A stretch of 64,000 nt of DNA. Source: Propylenella binzhouense (GTDB lineage: Bacteria; Pseudomonadota; Alphaproteobacteria; Rhizobiales; Afifellaceae). The DNA lies in NCBI RefSeq assembly GCF_009866965.1, contig NZ_SPKJ01000006.1:1-64000 (forward strand), in the 5' to 3' direction. The notes under the pieces were generated by a model that was not told the origin of the DNA, searched no databases, and was given only the letters and a program-made list of their open reading frames with translations. A program made the position numbers and the translations under genes. Below, piece after piece: positions 1-7,978 of the stretch. Each line of letters opens with the position of its first letter. Position 1 is the first letter of the stretch.

Positions 1-727
1 CGTCCGCCGCGCCGGCCGGCGCGGCAGCCTGCCGCGCCGGCGGGCCGGGCGCCGGCATGAGACCTTCGGCCGCCCGTCCGAGCAGCCCCTCCGTGGTGAC
101 GCGTACGATCTCGTCGACCGCCGCGTCGGCGTCGCCGCCATCCGCCTCGCCGCGCGAGAGCCGGGTCACGCGCTCGGGATTGATGAGCGTGTAGTAGAGG
201 CTGCCGAGCAGGAAGTGCGAGCGCCAGACGACGTCGCCGCGGCTGAGATGCGGCGCCGCCTCGTGGAGCGCGTCGATGAAGGCGTGGCTCGTGGCGTCGA
301 ACGCCTCCGCGATGGTGGCGCGGGCGTCGGCATTGTTCTCGGCCGAGAGCGCGGCCCGGAGCCGGGTGAAGCGCGCGCCGCCGCCTGCCTGGTCGCGGAG
401 CGAGGAGAAGGCCGGCACGACATAGGCGCGGACGATCGCCTGCACGCGTTCGACCGGATCGTGGATGCGCCGCGCCTCCCCGAGAAGCTCCAGCCGCCGG
501 GCGTTCATCGGCCCGCAATGGCGCCGGTAGATCTCCCGCAGCAGCCCGGCCTTGGTCCCGAAATGATAGGCGACGCTGCCGAGATGGGCGTCGGCCGCGC
601 GCGCGATGTCCCGCACCGAGACGGAGCTGAAGCCGTTCTCCGCGAACAGCGCCTCGGCCGCCTCGAGGAGCGCCTCGCGGACATTGGCGTGGCGCCTTCC
701 TCCCTGTCTTTCGGCTTGGTTGTTCAT
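1..727 (-). CDS. TetR/AcrR-family transcriptional repressor (partial, runs off the left edge)
   Basis: The reading frame starts at the ATG at 727-725 and stays open to the window edge, so the C-terminus is missing; 242 codons are visible. The N-terminal 60 residues form a TetR-type helix-turn-helix: an 'EALLEAAEALFAENGF' first helix, then 'SVRDIARAADAHLGSVAYHFGTK', the usual recognition helix followed by the Y-H-F signature and 'LLREIYRR'. The rest is a helical ligand domain of the kind that binds small hydrophobic effectors. The start is supported by the HTH spacing and by a perfect inverted repeat directly next to the start codon, which suggests autorepression. No target gene is visible on this side. 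The ligand cannot be predicted. Confidence 0.88.
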   Translation of the reverse strand, partial: MNNQAERQGGRRHANVREALLEAAEALFAENGFSSVSVRDIARAADAHLGSVAYHFGTKAGLLREIYRRHCGPMNARRLELLGEARRIHDPVERVQAIVRAYVVPAFSSLRDQAGGGARFTRLRAALSAENNADARATIAEAFDATSHAFIDALHEAAPHLSRGDVVWRSHFLLGSLYYTLINPERVTRLSRGEADGGDADAAVDEIVRVTTEGLLGRAAEGLMPAPGPPARQAAAPAGAAD

Positions 728-753
728 ATTCCTTGTACACTCGACCAAGGAAT
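728..753. promoter_or_regulatory. Inverted repeat, probable TetR operator
   Basis: Perfect 8-bp arms ATTCCTTG (728-735) and CAAGGAAT (746-753) with a 10-bp spacer. The element abuts the start codon of the TetR gene (725-727), the normal position for an autoregulatory TetR operator. Binding is inferred, not shown. Confidence 0.65.
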
Positions 754-1181
754 TCGTCGTGTCAATCGGGGTGGGTGGGCATTTTCAGAATGTGGGATTG
801 CGAAACGGCGCACCGGGGTCGGACTTCTGCATCCGCGCGCGAAGTCGCTTCGCCGCAGCCGTGAGCCGGCCGCGTTGCGGAATGCCTGCCGGCGCGGCGA
901 AGCGTCCGGGCGCGCGGCGGGCGCCGTCCCTTTGCCCCAAGTTCCGCCCGGCCCGGAGGCGCTCTGCCGGAGGGCGCGGTGGGCGGCAGAGCGGACTGGG
1001 GCCATGTCCCGGCCGGGATCCGCTCCGCCGCGACGCCGGCTAACGCCATGCGCGTCCGGCGGCGTTCTCACGCCGGCGGTGAAATTCGCCCCTCCGCACC
1101 CCGGTAGCGCCGGAGGTCCTTGCCGGATCGCGGAGCAGCGTTTAGATAGCGCCTGCCTCGTGCCACGCACGCTCTTTACGC
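754..1181. other. Intergenic stretch with no supported gene
   Basis: About 430 bp between the TetR operator and tRNA-Ser. Several open frames cross it on both strands, but they are rich in Arg, Ala and Pro, resemble no family I recognise, and are typical of chance frames in GC-rich DNA. It probably holds the promoters of the TetR gene and the tRNA. Confidence 0.5.
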
Positions 1182-2870
1182 GGAGGGGTGCCGGAGTGGT
1201 CGATCGGGGCGGTCTCGAAAACCGTTGTGCGGGCAACCGTACCGGGGGTTCGAATCCCTCCCCCTCCGCCACTTCAGTCCCTGAGTGGGCACTGAGTTTA
1301 CGCCGTTTTTTCCGATAAGCGCCTGTAGCAGCCGGGACTTCGATCCCATAATACGAACCTCGCCGTCCGCGACCTCTACCCGCTGCGCCAGTGCGCGCAG
1401 GTGGTCGCGGCGGTAACCACCGCCTTCGAGACGGATGCGCTGGCGGGCGGTCTTGGCGAAGGTGCGGACCAACTGCGGGGTAATGGCCTTGGCGCCAGAG
1501 TTGTCGAGCATGGCTTGGGCGCGCTCGGCGTCGGCCTTCGCTTGGTCCCTGATGGCCTTGAGGCCGTCGATGCGGTCTTTCAGCGCCGGGTCGTCGATGT
1601 CGGCCACGCCTGCCTCGATGGCGTCATAGAGCCGCTTGAGGCGCAGTTCCGATTCAACGGCGCGCTTGTTCAGTTCCGCGATGTGCTCGCGGCGGCGCTC
1701 GGATTGTTCCTGCCTGCGGTCGAGAACGCTGGCGAGGATCGTTTCCAGCCGCTCGGGCTGGAGAAGCTGATCTTCCAGATGGCTGGCGACAAGATCGTCC
1801 AACTTGTCCATAGGCACGGCCATGCCCTCACAGGCGGTCGGACCCTGCCGGGCTTTCATCGAGCAAGCATAGTAGCGGTAACGCCCGCCCTTGCCGGTGC
1901 GGATGGTCATGGCCCCGCCGCACTTGGCGCAGTGGATCAGGCCGGTCAGCATGGTCGGGCCGCTAATGACGGCGGATGGCATGACCTTGGGGTTGCGGGC
2001 CTTGAGCAATGCCTGCACCGCGTCGAACGTCTCGCGGTCGATGATCGGCGGGACCGGAACCGTCACGATCTCGCTGACGGGTTTCAGCTCCTTGGTCTTG
2101 CTGCGCTTGTTGAACTCATGCTCGCCCATATAGGTGCGGCGCGTCAGGATGCGATGAACCTGCCCGATGCCCCAGCGCCCGCCGTCGCGGGTGAAGATGC
2201 GGCGGCTGTTGAGATAGGAGACGATGTTCTTGACGCCCATCTGGCCGGTCGTGCCGTCGCCTTCCAGCGCCAGGCGATAGATCAGCCGCACCGTGTCGGC
2301 GTGGAGCGGGTCGATTTCCAACTTCTTCTTGGTCTTGGCTCCGCGCTGCTCGGCCGCGACGACACGGTATCCGATAGGAGGAAGCGAGCCGTTCCAGAAG
2401 CCTTGGCGGGCGTTCTCCTTCAAGGCCCGCATGACGTGCTTGGCGTTTTCCTTGGACTGGTATTCGTCAAACAGCGCCATGATCTGCCGCATCATCTGAT
2501 GCACCGGATCGTCACCGATCTCCTGCGTGATCGACAGCAGCTTGACGCCGTTCTTCGCCAGCTTCCTGACGTAGAACTCCATATCAAAGGCGTCGCGGAA
2601 GAAGCGGCTGAACGAGTGGACGATCACCACGTCGAACGGCGCGGGCTTGGACGTGCCCGCCTCGATCATGCGCTGGAACTCTGGCCGGCGGTCGTTGGTC
2701 GCCGAAGCGCCCGGCTCCACGTAGGTTTCGACAAGCTGATAGCCGCGCGAGGCGCAATAGGCTTCGCCCTGGCGCTTCTGGTCAGGGATCGAGACATCAT
2801 GCTCGGCCTGTCGCGCCGTCGAGACGCGCAGGTAGAGGGCGGCGCGCAGGGGGATTGTGGAAGCGGTCAT
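1176..2870 (-). CDS. Large serine recombinase (site-specific integrase of the island)
   Basis: 564 residues. The N-terminal resolvase domain has the catalytic serine in 'YLRVST' (Ser17), then 'SFSRFFRD' and the E-helix 'MMRQIMALFDEYQSKENAKHV'. A recombinase domain follows ('GYRVV', 'GIGQVHRILTRRTYMGEHEFNKR'), then a zinc ribbon with CAKC and 'YYACSMKARQGPTACEG', and a C-terminal coiled coil. It cuts and rejoins DNA at attP/attB. The ATG overlaps the upstream toxin stop codon (ATGA), so it is translationally coupled to the toxin-antitoxin pair. Its last 30 or so residues ('GRDSNPRYGCPHNG') are only the antisense translation of tRNA-Ser, so this C-terminus is a product of integration; the excised circle must encode a different end. 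Family assignment is secure. Confidence 0.95.
   Translation of the reverse strand: MTASTIPLRAALYLRVSTARQAEHDVSIPDQKRQGEAYCASRGYQLVETYVEPGASATNDRRPEFQRMIEAGTSKPAPFDVVIVHSFSRFFRDAFDMEFYVRKLAKNGVKLLSITQEIGDDPVHQMMRQIMALFDEYQSKENAKHVMRALKENARQGFWNGSLPPIGYRVVAAEQRGAKTKKKLEIDPLHADTVRLIYRLALEGDGTTGQMGVKNIVSYLNSRRIFTRDGGRWGIGQVHRILTRRTYMGEHEFNKRSKTKELKPVSEIVTVPVPPIIDRETFDAVQALLKARNPKVMPSAVISGPTMLTGLIHCAKCGGAMTIRTGKGGRYRYYACSMKARQGPTACEGMAVPMDKLDDLVASHLEDQLLQPERLETILASVLDRRQEQSERRREHIAELNKRAVESELRLKRLYDAIEAGVADIDDPALKDRIDGLKAIRDQAKADAERAQAMLDNSGAKAITPQLVRTFAKTARQRIRLEGGGYRRDHLRALAQRVEVADGEVRIMGSKSRLLQALIGKNGVNSVPTQGLKWRRGRDSNPRYGCPHNGFRDRPDRPLRHPSA
1182..1271 (+). tRNA. tRNA-Ser (anticodon CGA)
   Basis: A 90-nt class II tRNA. 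The acceptor arms GGAGGGG (1182-1188) and CCCCTCC (1261-1267) pair fully, followed by discriminator G and an encoded CCA at 1269-1271. The D arm has GCCGGAGTGG, the anticodon loop reads CTCGAAA with anticodon CGA (serine UCG codons), there is a long variable arm, and the T arm contains GGTTCGAATCC. The tRNA is intact and is the insertion target of the downstream island: the serine recombinase frame on the opposite strand runs through it. Confidence 0.97.
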
Positions 2871-3328
2871 GCCTGGTCTCCTTCGGCAGCCGCCTCGTCA
2901 GGCAACAACACGGCGACACCGAATGGCAGGAAATGCTTCGTGTTGCGGGTGACAACGATGAGTTCATGCGCCGCGGCGATGCCGGCGATCACGGCATCGG
3001 CCATGCCGGGGTCGTGACCGGCCGCAAGCGCCTTCGCTTCCAGCCGCCCGCCGATTGCGGCGGCCTGCGCGTCGAAGCCAATGATCTTGTCATCGTATGT
3101 GGATACAAGGCCACTGAGCCATGCTTTCAGGCTCGCGGCCTTCGCCGTTGCCCCCTTGTGATCAAGGAGCGCGATTCCCTTCTCGATCTCATGAATGGAG
3201 ACAACCGACAGGAATAACCGGCCGTCGCCGTCCATGCGATCCAGCCAGGTGAGGAAGTCAGCGGATGCTTCCGACTTCGACGGCGCCAGCATGGAGACGA
3301 CGTTGGTGTCGAGAAGAAAACCGCTCAA
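2867..3328 (-). CDS. vapC: PIN-domain toxin (VapC-type ribonuclease)
   Basis: 153 residues, a normal PIN toxin size. It begins 'MSGFLLDTNVVSML', containing the first catalytic Asp; 'SVVSIHEIEKGIALL' supplies the conserved Glu and 'PGMADAVIAGIAAAHELIVVTRNTKHF' the later acidic residue and the C-terminal signature. VapC proteins cleave RNA and are neutralised by the cognate antitoxin. The start codon overlaps the antitoxin stop by 4 bp, and its own stop overlaps the recombinase start by 4 bp, giving a tight antitoxin-toxin-integrase operon. The pair probably stabilises the island. The exact RNA target cannot be read. Confidence 0.9.
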   Translation of the reverse strand: MSGFLLDTNVVSMLAPSKSEASADFLTWLDRMDGDGRLFLSVVSIHEIEKGIALLDHKGATAKAASLKAWLSGLVSTYDDKIIGFDAQAAAIGGRLEAKALAAGHDPGMADAVIAGIAAAHELIVVTRNTKHFLPFGVAVLLPDEAAAEGDQA

Positions 3329-3573
3329 AGCTCGACATCTCGCGATGGCTTGCGGTTGCGCGTGAATTCTCCGCCTGGGAACGTCCTGAGATAGCTGACA
3401 AGGCCCGCCCGTTTGCGTTCGAGCGCCTTGCGCGCGATCTCCGCCGCCTCGACCGAAACCAAAGCCGCGACGGGTTTGCCATGACGGGTGATGGTCACGA
3501 TCTCTCCTTTGACAGCCTCATCAACAAGGCTGGAAAATCCAGCCTTGGCGTCTCTGAGGTTGATGGTCAGCAT
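3325..3573 (-). CDS. Phd/YefM-family antitoxin of the VapC toxin
   Basis: The start is taken at the second in-frame ATG (3573-3571), because GGAGGA lies just upstream of it; the ATG at 3597 would put eight extra residues in front and sits inside the operator. The protein begins 'MLTINLRDAKAGFSSLVDEA', the Phd/YefM dimerisation and DNA-binding fold, continues 'GEIVTITRHGKPVAALVSVE', and has a basic, flexible tail expected to wrap the toxin. It should bind VapC and repress the operon through the palindrome immediately upstream. Confidence 0.88.
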   Translation of the reverse strand: MLTINLRDAKAGFSSLVDEAVKGEIVTITRHGKPVAALVSVEAAEIARKALERKRAGLVSYLRTFPGGEFTRNRKPSRDVEL

Positions 3574-3585
3574 GTTGCGTCCTCC

Positions 3586-3611
3586 ATATGTAGCCATATG
3601 TGACTACATAT
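3586..3611. promoter_or_regulatory. Operator palindrome of the toxin-antitoxin-integrase operon
   Basis: Perfect inverted repeat ATATGTAG (3586-3593) and CTACATAT (3604-3611) with a 10-bp spacer, lying 13 bp upstream of the antitoxin start. This is the expected position for Phd/YefM conditional cooperativity. The AT-rich arms stand out in GC-rich surroundings and could overlap the promoter -10. Confidence 0.7.
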
Positions 3612-3659
3612 AATCTATTGAAGGGCGGATTTCAACGCCGATTTCAAATCTCCGAGGTG

Positions 3660-3905
3660 TCAGCCCTCGGGGCCGAACAGGTCATCGAACAGGTCTCCGA
3701 ACCATTGCTCGAACACCTCGATCTCGGCCTCTGTGACCGGAACGGGATGGGGCCAGTCGTCGGTGACGGTCCAGGTGGACAGGTCATGTTTGGGCGGTCT
3801 GCCGGGGAACGGCCACGGATAGCCCAACAGCGTCTCAAGCTGCTCCGTTGCCGTGGGCGGCCTGACGCGCCGGGAGCGGGACCGCGCGCCGCGATCAGAC
3901 GCCAT
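3660..3905 (-). CDS. Hypothetical island protein downstream of the AlpA-like regulator
   Basis: 81 residues. The N-terminus is basic (Arg/Ser-rich) and the C-terminus strongly acidic ('VTEAEIEVFEQWFGDLFDDLF'). It overlaps the end of the AlpA-like gene by 11 bp in the same direction, so the two are probably co-transcribed. I do not recognise a family. The charge layout would suit a small DNA-associated or protein-partner accessory factor, but this is only an impression. Confidence 0.55.
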   Translation of the reverse strand: MASDRGARSRSRRVRPPTATEQLETLLGYPWPFPGRPPKHDLSTWTVTDDWPHPVPVTEAEIEVFEQWFGDLFDDLFGPEG

Positions 3906-4113
3906 CGAGGTCGCGCCCGCTTCCGGGCCGCCAGGCTACGGGATTGGCGACCCATCGGTTAATGTCGGATTCCTTCCAGCCCGCGCCGTTGACGCTGATC
4001 TTGATCTGGGGCGGGAACGTGCCCTCGGCGATCTTGCGATAGATGGTGGACCGGGATAGGCCGGTCCGGGCGAGGACGGTGTTCAGGCGGACGATACGGT
4101 CTGATGCGAGCAT
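3895..4113 (-). CDS. AlpA-family transcriptional regulator / excisionase-like protein
   Basis: 72 residues with a MerR-like winged HTH: 'DRIVRLNTVLARTGLSRSTIYRKIAEGTFPPQIKIS' followed by 'GWKESDINRWVANPVAWR', the hallmark layout of AlpA/phage excisionase-type regulators (HTH, then the W-x-x-x-D-I-x-x-W wing). In integrated elements such proteins activate or direct excision. Its position between relaxase and integrase genes fits a recombination directionality or regulatory role. Confidence 0.88.
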   Translation of the reverse strand: MLASDRIVRLNTVLARTGLSRSTIYRKIAEGTFPPQIKISVNGAGWKESDINRWVANPVAWRPGSGRDLDGV

Positions 4114-4243
4114 GGCTGCGCTGCCTCCTGCTGGCTATTTCTGACGATTGCAGAGACCAGACAGAGGAGCGATTTGTTGTTGTGCAATAGATATTTGGGC
4201 TTCGTAGTAGTGTGGCGAAGAGACGGCGGAAAATAGGATGGTT

Positions 4244-7150
4244 CTACAGTCCGAGACCCCGCCCCCGACCAAGCCCGAAAGTGAGGGTGAGGTCGCGACC
4301 GATGCCCATCCCCGAATCGAATGAGATGCCGAGTTCCCGCTTGCGGCCCGCCAGAAGGGATTCCATCTGCGGGTCGCGTTCGAGGCTGTGGGCCATGTTC
4401 CCCATCTCCGCCCGCGCGGCCCTGTGACCGGCATAGTCGCCCGCCGCATACCGTTCGTCGCTGGCCCTGTGGAGATTTTGCCAGCGTTCCACGAAGCGGT
4501 CGGCGCGCAGGCTGGGATCGGTGCGCAACTCGGTTTCCAGTTGCAGGGCGCGGATTGCGCGCCGGGCGTCGCCGGACGCTGCCTCCGCCGCAAGCTCCGG
4601 GTTTTTCTTGTAGGCGGCTTCGGCGTCGTGCGAGCCGTAGGGGCGCACCTCCTCGAACCGCTGGCGCGCCTCCTGCAATTCCCTGATCTGATCGGGGCTG
4701 GCCTTGTAGCCCTGTTCCTGCGCCGCGAAGATCGCATCCACGGCGCGCGCATGACGGACGAGCGCCCGGCCACGGGCGCGGCGCAACGCCGCCTCCGGGT
4801 CTTCCTCCACCTTCCTTTCCGGCCCCTGTCCGCCCTCGGCGGGCAGGCGCAGCCCGTCGAAGATGCCGCGCACCTTTTCGGGAACTTGGCGGACGATCTC
4901 GACAACCCGTTCCACGCGCTCGCGGAAGGTGATCCCGCGCCGTTCGGCGTAGTCGCGGGCGGGTTCAAAGTCGGTCGCCATGTCCTTGGCGCGCTCGCGC
5001 GACATTGCGCCGACAAGCCGGTCCCGATTGGCGAAGTCGTCATGGCCGTAATGCAGGTCCATGCCGTCCCGGTGCCGCGACAGGGCGACATAGCTGCCGT
5101 GGGCGTCCATGCCCGGGGTCGCCAACACATGGGCGCGGTCCACGGTCATGCCCTGCGCCTTGTGGATCGTCGCGGCATAGCCGTGGTCGATCTTGTTGTA
5201 GTCCTTCAGGTCGAACGCGACATCGCGGCCGTCATCGGTGCGGACGGTCATGCTCTGGGCGCCGACCTGCTCGATGGTGCCGAGCGTGCCGTTCTTCACG
5301 CCAAGGCCGCGCTCGTTTTGCAGGAACATCACGCGGTCGCCGGGTGCGAAATTCCGGGCGCCGCGTTCGGCAGCGACAAGCACGTCCGCGCCAAGTTCAC
5401 CTGCGTCACGCATTTTCTGGCGGGCGGCCTCATTGAGCGCGCGCACCTCCGCATTGGTGTGGGTCAGGATGATGCGGGTTGCGTCGGGGTTCACCTGCCG
5501 CTCGCGATCCCAACGGTCGATCAACTCGCCGCGCGCCTGCTCGCGTGATGCGGCCTCATGCACCATGCCATGTGTCTCGTAGGCATGGATCGCATTGCCG
5601 GTTTTGCCGGTCGCCAGATCGCGCGTCGCGTCGCGTTGCCAACCTTCCCGCTGGCGGCGCACCTCGCCGATCTCCGCCCCGCCGTGGCGCTCGTGGATCG
5701 AACGGAACGCCGCGCCCGCCTCGATGGACTGCAACTGCTGCGGATCGCCGACCAGCACCACCTTGGCCCCGGCCTCGGCGGCATGGGATAGCACGCGCTC
5801 CAACTGCCGCGTGCCGACCATGCCCGCCTCGTCGATGACAAGCACATCGCGCGCGGTAAGCACATCGCGGCCCTGCGCCCAACCATGTTCCATGCTGGCG
5901 ATGGTGCGGGACGTTATGCCCGATCCGCCTTCGAGATTTTGCGCGGCGATGCCGGAAAGGGCGACGCCCCTGACCTCGTAGCCCGCCGCCTCCCAAGCCT
6001 CGCGCGCCACGCCGAGCATCGCGCTCTTCCCCGTCCCGGCATAGCCGACGACGACGCCCAGACCGCGCCCGTCCGTGACGTGCGCCAGCGCGTCAGCCTG
6101 CTCGCCGGACAGGACAAGGCCGCGCGCTTCCGCGCGCGCCAACGCGGTTTCGCGATTCCTGTCATTCACCTCATGGCGCTCCCGCTCGGCCATCATCTCG
6201 GCGGCGCGGTGCAGGTGCCGTTCGGCCTCGATCATGTCGCGGGTGGTGAACCGATCTTCGCCGCGTCCGTCCTTGCCGAGTTCGACCAGATCGGGCGCGT
6301 TGCGCATCGCGGCCATCACTTCGTTGAACTGGTCGATCCCGTCGCTGTGCCGGTGCGCGAACATCGCCATGTCGCGCCGCGTGAAGGTCGATTGCTGGTG
6401 CGTGATCGCGTCCAGCGCGGCGGAAGGATCGGCGATGATCCGCGCGCCGTTCTCGCGGGCAATGCGGCGATGATCCTGGGCGCGGTCGGCATCAAGTCCG
6501 GCGGCTTCCATGCGCTGCGCGGTCGCGCCGATCTGGCTTTGCGGCTCCAGCCCGATGCCCTGCACCTCAAGGCTGCGGTGGTCGATCCGCGCGTCTATGT
6601 CGAGTTCCGCCAGCCGCTCGTTGACGTGATCGGCCCAGCGTTCGCGCCAACGCTCGACCAGCTCCGTGCGGTTCCAGTCCCGCACCTTCGGGCCAAAACC
6701 GTTTTCGTCCACCGAGCGCATGGTGAGCATGACATGGGCGTGGGGCTTGGGCTGGCCGTCCGCGCCCACATCCCAATGCACATTGAGGTCGGCAATCATG
6801 CCCCGATCCACAAACTCGGACTGCACGAAGTCGTGGGCCAGTTCGATGCCCTGGGCCTGTGTCATCTCGCGCGGAAGGGCGAACTCCACCTCGCGGCAAA
6901 GCTGGGCGTCCTTCCTCTTCTCGAACGCCTCGACATCATTCCATAGCCGCTCGCGGTCGGACCATGCCTCCGGCGCGTTCTCCGGCAACATGACCTCGGA
7001 ATGGACGACGCCCGGCTTGTTGGAGAAATCGTGGTCACGGTCCAGCCGGTCATCGCGCAGCCGCGAGGCCGAGCGATAGGCGGCGGCAGCGACCGCGCTG
7101 CGGCCCGCCGCGCGTCCGATGACCTGAACGGAGAAATGGTAGATCGCCAT
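4244..7150 (-). CDS. traA: TraA conjugative relaxase with helicase domain
   Basis: 968 residues. The N-terminal MobA/MobL relaxase domain (about 1-230) shows 'SAVAAAAYRSASRLRDD' with a candidate nicking Tyr25, and the metal-binding histidines H125 ('NVHWD') and H137/H139 ('KPHAHVML'). A RecD/TraI-like helicase follows with Walker A 'GYAGTGKSAML' (369-379), Walker B 'VLVIDEAGMV', 'VGDPQQLQSIEAG' and the C-terminal 'ATIHKAQGMTVDRA...SYVALSRHRDG'. It nicks oriT, stays attached to the 5' end and unwinds the transferred strand. The oriT lies directly upstream of its start. Length and organisation match the Ti-plasmid TraA group. No coupling protein or type IV secretion genes accompany it. Confidence 0.95.
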   Translation of the reverse strand: MAIYHFSVQVIGRAAGRSAVAAAAYRSASRLRDDRLDRDHDFSNKPGVVHSEVMLPENAPEAWSDRERLWNDVEAFEKRKDAQLCREVEFALPREMTQAQGIELAHDFVQSEFVDRGMIADLNVHWDVGADGQPKPHAHVMLTMRSVDENGFGPKVRDWNRTELVERWRERWADHVNERLAELDIDARIDHRSLEVQGIGLEPQSQIGATAQRMEAAGLDADRAQDHRRIARENGARIIADPSAALDAITHQQSTFTRRDMAMFAHRHSDGIDQFNEVMAAMRNAPDLVELGKDGRGEDRFTTRDMIEAERHLHRAAEMMAERERHEVNDRNRETALARAEARGLVLSGEQADALAHVTDGRGLGVVVGYAGTGKSAMLGVAREAWEAAGYEVRGVALSGIAAQNLEGGSGITSRTIASMEHGWAQGRDVLTARDVLVIDEAGMVGTRQLERVLSHAAEAGAKVVLVGDPQQLQSIEAGAAFRSIHERHGGAEIGEVRRQREGWQRDATRDLATGKTGNAIHAYETHGMVHEAASREQARGELIDRWDRERQVNPDATRIILTHTNAEVRALNEAARQKMRDAGELGADVLVAAERGARNFAPGDRVMFLQNERGLGVKNGTLGTIEQVGAQSMTVRTDDGRDVAFDLKDYNKIDHGYAATIHKAQGMTVDRAHVLATPGMDAHGSYVALSRHRDGMDLHYGHDDFANRDRLVGAMSRERAKDMATDFEPARDYAERRGITFRERVERVVEIVRQVPEKVRGIFDGLRLPAEGGQGPERKVEEDPEAALRRARGRALVRHARAVDAIFAAQEQGYKASPDQIRELQEARQRFEEVRPYGSHDAEAAYKKNPELAAEAASGDARRAIRALQLETELRTDPSLRADRFVERWQNLHRASDERYAAGDYAGHRAARAEMGNMAHSLERDPQMESLLAGRKRELGISFDSGMGIGRDLTLTFGLGRGRGLGL

Positions 7151-7181
7151 GGCGACCTACCAGATACTGCCCTCAAGCGCA

Positions 7182-7210
7182 CGTCGGAACGACGTATAAG
7201 CGCGCCCTCG
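7182..7210. other. oriT: oriT with nic site (Ti/IncQ type)
   Basis: Inverted repeat ACGTC-GGAAC-GACGT (7182-7196) followed at once by TAAGCGCGCCCT (7198-7209). From general knowledge, IncQ and Ti-type oriTs have an inverted repeat beside a nic core of the form TAAGTGCGCCCT or TATAATTGCGCCCT. It lies between the divergent traA and traC genes, the standard place. Nicking would fall within or beside the TAAG/GCGCCC core. Confidence 0.85.
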
Positions 7211-7321
7211 AAATGAATTTCTCGGGATGATCCGCGCCGTTCCAGACCGTCCCGGTAACACAGAAGCATTCCGGCCAGTGCGAAACTATCATCGCTCCAT
7301 CGACAGCTTATGGAGGACATG

Positions 7322-7648
7322 ATGCGCAGGCCACGGGACTACGACGCGGAACTGAAGGCGCTGGAGGACAAGGCGCAAGACCTGAAGAATCGCAAGGTGC
7401 AGCAGCTTGGCGAGCTGGTCATCTCGACCGGAGCCGACGCGCTCACCGCCGACGAACTGGCGGGCGCGCTGATCGTGCTGGCCGAAACCAAGGATGCCGG
7501 AAAGAGGGAGGCATGGGCGAAGCGCGGGGCCGCGTTCTTTCGAGGCCGGTCGCGGCGAACTGCATCGGCACCTGACCGCAACGGCGGCGGCGCTCCGGCG
7601 CAACCGGGCGGCGCGCAACCGGCATCAGGTGGCACGGGCGCGACGTGA
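7322..7648 (+). CDS. traC: TraC-family conjugal transfer protein
   Basis: 108 residues starting at an ATG 5 nt after a GGAGG; two other ATGs lie just upstream at 7310 and 7319. The N-terminal half ('RPRDYDAELKALEDKAQDL' and 'VQQLGELVISTGADALTADELAGALI') is a helical region like the small oriT-binding accessory proteins TraC/TraD of Ti-type systems; the C-terminal 35 residues are Gly/Pro/Ala-rich and probably disordered. It should help the relaxase assemble at oriT. It is divergent from traA across the oriT and is followed after 1 bp by traD. Confidence 0.78.
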   Translation: MRRPRDYDAELKALEDKAQDLKNRKVQQLGELVISTGADALTADELAGALIVLAETKDAGKREAWAKRGAAFFRGRSRRTASAPDRNGGGAPAQPGGAQPASGGTGAT

Positions 7649-7649
7649 C

Positions 7650-7919
7650 ATGCGCACATGGCAGGTCGAGCGCCGCAAGCGCACGCGGCATCTGATCGAA
7701 CTCGGCGGCCTCGTCGTCAAGGCCGGGATTGTGGACCTGACCGGCGATGATCGGTCCATGATTTACGGCGCGCTGCTCTGGATGGTCGACAAGCTCAAAA
7801 GCAATCAGGGCGAACATGCACGGGAACTGTGGGCCGCAAAGGGAAGGCAGATGTTCGAGGTGGAACGCAAAGGAGATGCAACCGCCACGTTGCAGCAGTA
7901 CCGGCAGGATGGTGCCTGA
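7650..7919 (+). CDS. traD: TraD-family conjugal transfer accessory protein
   Basis: 89 residues from the ATG at 7650, one base after the traC stop. The sequence 'MRTWQVERRKRTRHLIELGG' followed by 'LVVKAGIVDLTGDDRSMIYGALL' is the characteristic conserved block of Ti-type TraD, a small protein whose role is accessory to DNA processing (it is not the F-type TraD coupling ATPase). An upstream in-frame extension to 7494 exists but overlaps traC and has no family similarity, so the short form is preferred. The last residues ('MFEVERKGDATATLQQYRQ') extend beyond the usual core. Confidence 0.82.
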   Translation: MRTWQVERRKRTRHLIELGGLVVKAGIVDLTGDDRSMIYGALLWMVDKLKSNQGEHARELWAAKGRQMFEVERKGDATATLQQYRQDGA

Positions 7920-7978
7920 TGTCAGGGGGAGGCCATACCACGCTCCACCGTATCGGAGAATCGCAGATGACCTATCGT

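Noticed and set aside
606-1043. Plus-strand frame upstream of the tRNA
   Set aside because: It starts inside the TetR gene, has no ribosome binding site and is Arg/Pro-rich without family similarity.
1401-3017. Long plus-strand open frame (538 codons) across the recombinase
   Set aside because: It is the opposite-strand shadow of the serine recombinase gene. The protein is Gly/Arg/Asp-rich with no domain, while the minus-strand frame has all recombinase motifs.
4200-4220. CTTCG...CGAAG inverted repeat after traA
   Set aside because: Five-base arms with an 11-base loop and no T run are too weak to call a terminator or site.
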